Below, one piece after another: positions 61,728 through 64,000 of a DNA stretch of 64,000 nt (its first letter is position 1; each line of letters starts with the position of its first letter). The notes beneath the pieces are model-generated. The model was not told where the DNA came from. It ran no database searches and saw nothing but the letters and a program-made list of their open reading frames with translations. The position numbers and the translations under genes were made by a program. This DNA comes from Corallincola platygyrae (lineage in GTDB: Bacteria; Pseudomonadota; Gammaproteobacteria; Enterobacterales; Neiellaceae), in assembly GCF_039544265.1 (NCBI RefSeq), contig NZ_BAABLI010000016.1, forward strand, positions 87,150-151,149. The letters run 5' to 3'.

Positions 61728-63875
61728 ATGGAAGAAGTAATGCGTAGTGAAAGTGAAGTGTTTTCAGAACTTGAGCAAATATGCACCTCACAAGGATATA
61801 TACATGCTATTGCTTATTTTTGTTTTCGTGATAATACGTTAGGGTATAGCGATGAGCCTAGTCCTGACGATCTTTTAGAACAATATTCAACAGAGAAACT
61901 AATTAGGTCGGAAATTTCTACACTCATCGGGTTAATGACAAAAGAAGAAATAGACTTCACATTACCGAGTCCAAAAGCTCTAAATGATTATATAGAAAAG
62001 ACCGAAGCTCTATTAAAAGAAATCCATCAATGTCTAATGGCACCAATGATGGATTCATTCAAACCTGAAAACCTGAAAGATAAAAACTTTAATCCATTTA
62101 CAGCAGGTGATGCCCTGAGAGAACCCATTTTCTATGGAGGGGAGTCAGCTTATAATTTTCAATATCGTGATTTCTCAAGAGAAAAATATAAAAATGATAA
62201 TGATTGGTTTGAACAAAACAAAGGGTACTCTGTATCTGAAGCGATAAATGTAATAGAAAGCATCCATCAATTTCAGTGTGAGAAATTACCAATCATACTA
62301 CAAGGAATGAGAGAAAAATCACCTGATGAATGGACAATACTACCAGGGTTTGAATTTACTATTGAAGAAATAAAGGTATTTTCAGACCTTGATGAAAATT
62401 TGATTAAAAAGGTAATAGATTCTTTCAAGCTTCTTGAAACCCATGACAAGTCAAAATTTTTATCGCTAAGTGATTTTAATATTTCTAATGCTTATCCGAT
62501 TATTCAGTCAGGTGACAGCTATTACCTATTACAACATTACACACTATTAGAGGCACTTTACGAGACCCCATTCTTCTGGTTCATGGAAGATACAGAGTAT
62601 AAAAATACCGGAATGGAAAATCGTGGATTCTTCACAGAAGAGTTCTCTGCAAAGAGATTGGAGTCTGTTTTTGGAAAGACTCGTGTTTACACAAATATAG
62701 ATATTTTTGATAAAAAAGGCGATAAGGCTTCAGAAATTGATGTTCTTGTAGTCTTTGCTGATAGAGCTATTGTATTACAAGCTAAATCAAAAAAATTAAC
62801 AATAGCGGCAAGGAAAGGTAATGATAAATGCATCAAGGATGACTTTAAAAAAGGAGTTCAAGATGCTTACGATCAAGGCCTTTCATGTTCTGAACTATTG
62901 CAAGATGAAAGTTATCGCCTTATAAATCAGAGCGGTGAGGATATTAAAGTATCGCGGGTTTATAAGGAAATATATATTCTATGCGTGGTATCAGATCACT
63001 ACCCAGCTCTAAGTTTTCAATCCAGACAATTTCTGAAATATAAAACAACAGATATTATACAAGCACCATTCATAATGGATGTATTTCTGCTCGATGTGAT
63101 AGCAGAGTTCTTAGAAAGTCCATTATATTTTCTGAGCTATATAAACAGAAGAACATTATATTCTGAAAAATTACATGCAAACCAAGAGCTAGCGATACTG
63201 TCTTATCATCTAAAGCAAAACCTATGGATCGAAGGTGAACACTCATTTGTACAATTAAGCGATGACATATCAGTAGATTTAGACTTGGCAATAATGAGTC
63301 GAAGAGAAAACTTATCAAGCAATAAGACTCCTGATGGCATACTCACCAAAAATAAAGATAAGTTGCTCGGTAAGGTTATAGCGTCAATAGAACACCAAGA
63401 AAACCCTGTTGCAGTACAGCTCGGGTTTATGATTTTATTCATGAGTGGAGACACTATTGATCAAATCAGTGATGGTATAGATTATCTTCAGAAAAAAGCC
63501 AAGTCTGATGGTAAGCATCATGATCTAACAGTTTCATTCAAAGAAGGTAGTACTGGACTTACAATTCATCTAAACAATCAGTCAGATGAAATTTCAGGTA
63601 AGAGACTACAATCACACTGCGAAACAAGAAAGTACACAGAAAAAGCAGAAAGCTGGCTTGGCTTATGTTTAAACCCAACAACTCTTGAAATAAAGTTAGC
63701 GACACTGCTTGAGTACGATTGGAAAAGGTGTGCAAAAATGGATGAGCATGTAAAATCTCTTCCAAAGCCACAAAGAAAAATCAACCCAAAAACCATAGTT
63801 AAAGGTCGTAAAATCGGGCGTAATGAAAAGTGTCCTTGCGGCAGTGGAAAGAAGTACAAAAAATGCTGCCTTTGA
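61728..63875 (+). CDS. Large cassette gene: PD-(D/E)xK (NERD-like) nuclease-type protein with SEC-C motif
   Basis: A 715-residue soluble protein. Around 325-355 it has SEIDVLVVFADRAIVLQAKSKK, the D...QxK core (D338, Q351, K353) of NERD-like/PD-(D/E)xK nucleases with a preceding Glu-containing helix (FTEEFSAKRLESVFG). The C-terminus is a SEC-C zinc motif (NEKCPCGSGKKYKKCCL). The rest matches nothing I recognise. GC content is clearly lower than in the core genes. The frame starts at 61728, or at ATG 61740 behind GAAGAAG. The GCCTAAC box 17 bp after the stop marks a cassette end. Defence against phage is an inference. Confidence 0.7.
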   Translation: MEEVMRSESEVFSELEQICTSQGYIHAIAYFCFRDNTLGYSDEPSPDDLLEQYSTEKLIRSEISTLIGLMTKEEIDFTLPSPKALNDYIEKTEALLKEIHQCLMAPMMDSFKPENLKDKNFNPFTAGDALREPIFYGGESAYNFQYRDFSREKYKNDNDWFEQNKGYSVSEAINVIESIHQFQCEKLPIILQGMREKSPDEWTILPGFEFTIEEIKVFSDLDENLIKKVIDSFKLLETHDKSKFLSLSDFNISNAYPIIQSGDSYYLLQHYTLLEALYETPFFWFMEDTEYKNTGMENRGFFTEEFSAKRLESVFGKTRVYTNIDIFDKKGDKASEIDVLVVFADRAIVLQAKSKKLTIAARKGNDKCIKDDFKKGVQDAYDQGLSCSELLQDESYRLINQSGEDIKVSRVYKEIYILCVVSDHYPALSFQSRQFLKYKTTDIIQAPFIMDVFLLDVIAEFLESPLYFLSYINRRTLYSEKLHANQELAILSYHLKQNLWIEGEHSFVQLSDDISVDLDLAIMSRRENLSSNKTPDGILTKNKDKLLGKVIASIEHQENPVAVQLGFMILFMSGDTIDQISDGIDYLQKKAKSDGKHHDLTVSFKEGSTGLTIHLNNQSDEISGKRLQSHCETRKYTEKAESWLGLCLNPTTLEIKLATLLEYDWKRCAKMDEHVKSLPKPQRKINPKTIVKGRKIGRNEKCPCGSGKKYKKCCL

Positions 63876-63891
63876 AGCATTTGCAAAACGA

Positions 63892-63910
63892 GCCTAACAA
63901 GAAAATCCAG
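63892..63910 (+). repeat. attC recombination site 3, only its left end
   Basis: GCCTAAC (63892-63898) and AAG follow the SEC-C gene as in sites 1 and 2, but the stem then breaks off into unrelated sequence at about 63911, apparently another insertion. Confidence 0.55.
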
Positions 63911-63970
63911 GTGAACATTGTAGTTGATCCGATTCAGTAGACACCAAAGTCAAACAAGACGGAGGTGTTT

Positions 63971-64000
63971 ATGCCAGCCTATAAGAACGCAAAGAAGACG
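63971..64000 (+). CDS. Start of a gene cut by the window end, possibly an IS3-type transposase orfA
   Basis: An ATG at 63971 behind a strong GGAGG opens MPAYKNAKKT. The upstream TGTAGTTGATCC... segment lies where attC 3 breaks off and may be an IS end. Only ten codons are visible, so the family is a guess. Confidence 0.35.
   Translation, partial: MPAYKNAKKT

Noticed and set aside
1..64000. CRISPR arrays, tRNA or rRNA genes, prophage
   Set aside because: No spaced direct repeats, no cloverleaf-like segments in intergenic gaps, and no phage structural genes were seen by reading; a dedicated tRNA scan would settle the tRNA point.

Overview
The window looks like a chromosomal segment of a marine gammaproteobacterium of the Alteromonadales/Vibrionales kind; I cannot name the genus from sequence alone. 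The evidence is the enterobacterial-type order ypjD-like / ffh / rpsP-rimM-trmD-rplS / aroF-tyrA at the left end, MalT, MalS and MalZ homologues, a full Mrp antiporter operon, FliA-, Fur-, NrdR- and cobalamin-type control sites, and a cassette array of integron type at the right end. Most genes have a balanced base composition; the last 4.7 kb outside the IS is clearly AT-richer.

Layout. 1-7.3 kb: core genes for membrane-protein targeting (ffh), ribosomal proteins and rRNA/tRNA maturation, then aroF-tyrA and a SelW-like protein. 7.3-9 kb: a retropepsin-like protease, a DUF2132 protein and an RRM protein. 9-20 kb: a large six-hairpin glycosidase lipoprotein, the GTPase YlqF/RbgA, a CPA2 antiporter, a DUF5610 gene behind a near-consensus flagellar sigma-28 promoter, a CDF transporter and a MalS-type amylase lipoprotein. 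20-26.4 kb: PsiE-like protein and mrpA(B)CDEFG. 26.7-33.6 kb: a RES-Xre toxin-antitoxin pair, malZ, malT and a divergent kinase-like gene, with one 19-bp palindromic core repeated in front of malZ and in front of malT. 33.7-39.7 kb: orphan sugar-binding protein, COG0523 GTPase, and nrdDG preceded by two NrdR boxes and a cobalamin riboswitch. 39.7-53.1 kb: lipoprotein, a fused MalF-MalG-like permease with eroded EAA loops, curA with a divergent LysR gene, an M3 peptidase, a PEP-CTERM protein, an AraC regulator, an esterase and metR. 53.2-59 kb: metE, then a Fur-type divergent region with a TonB receptor carrying a Cys/Met cluster and a thioredoxin-fold partner. 59.3-64 kb: gene cassettes with attC sites, interrupted by an IS10-like element and by what looks like a second IS at the right edge. 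No integron integrase is present on the side where it would be expected, so this looks like a CALIN (attC cluster lacking an integrase).

How genes work together. MalS, MalZ, MalT, the six-hairpin glycosidase and the MalFG-like fusion point to alpha-glucan use, dispersed over several loci. NrdDG (B12-independent ribonucleotide reductase) and MetE (B12-independent methionine synthase) are both alternatives to B12-dependent enzymes; the riboswitch in front of nrdDG suggests that the cell also owns a B12-dependent reductase elsewhere. The most unusual items are the MalFG fusion, the doubly controlled nrdDG leader, the repeated palindrome around malT, and the large nuclease/SEC-C cassette in the integron array.
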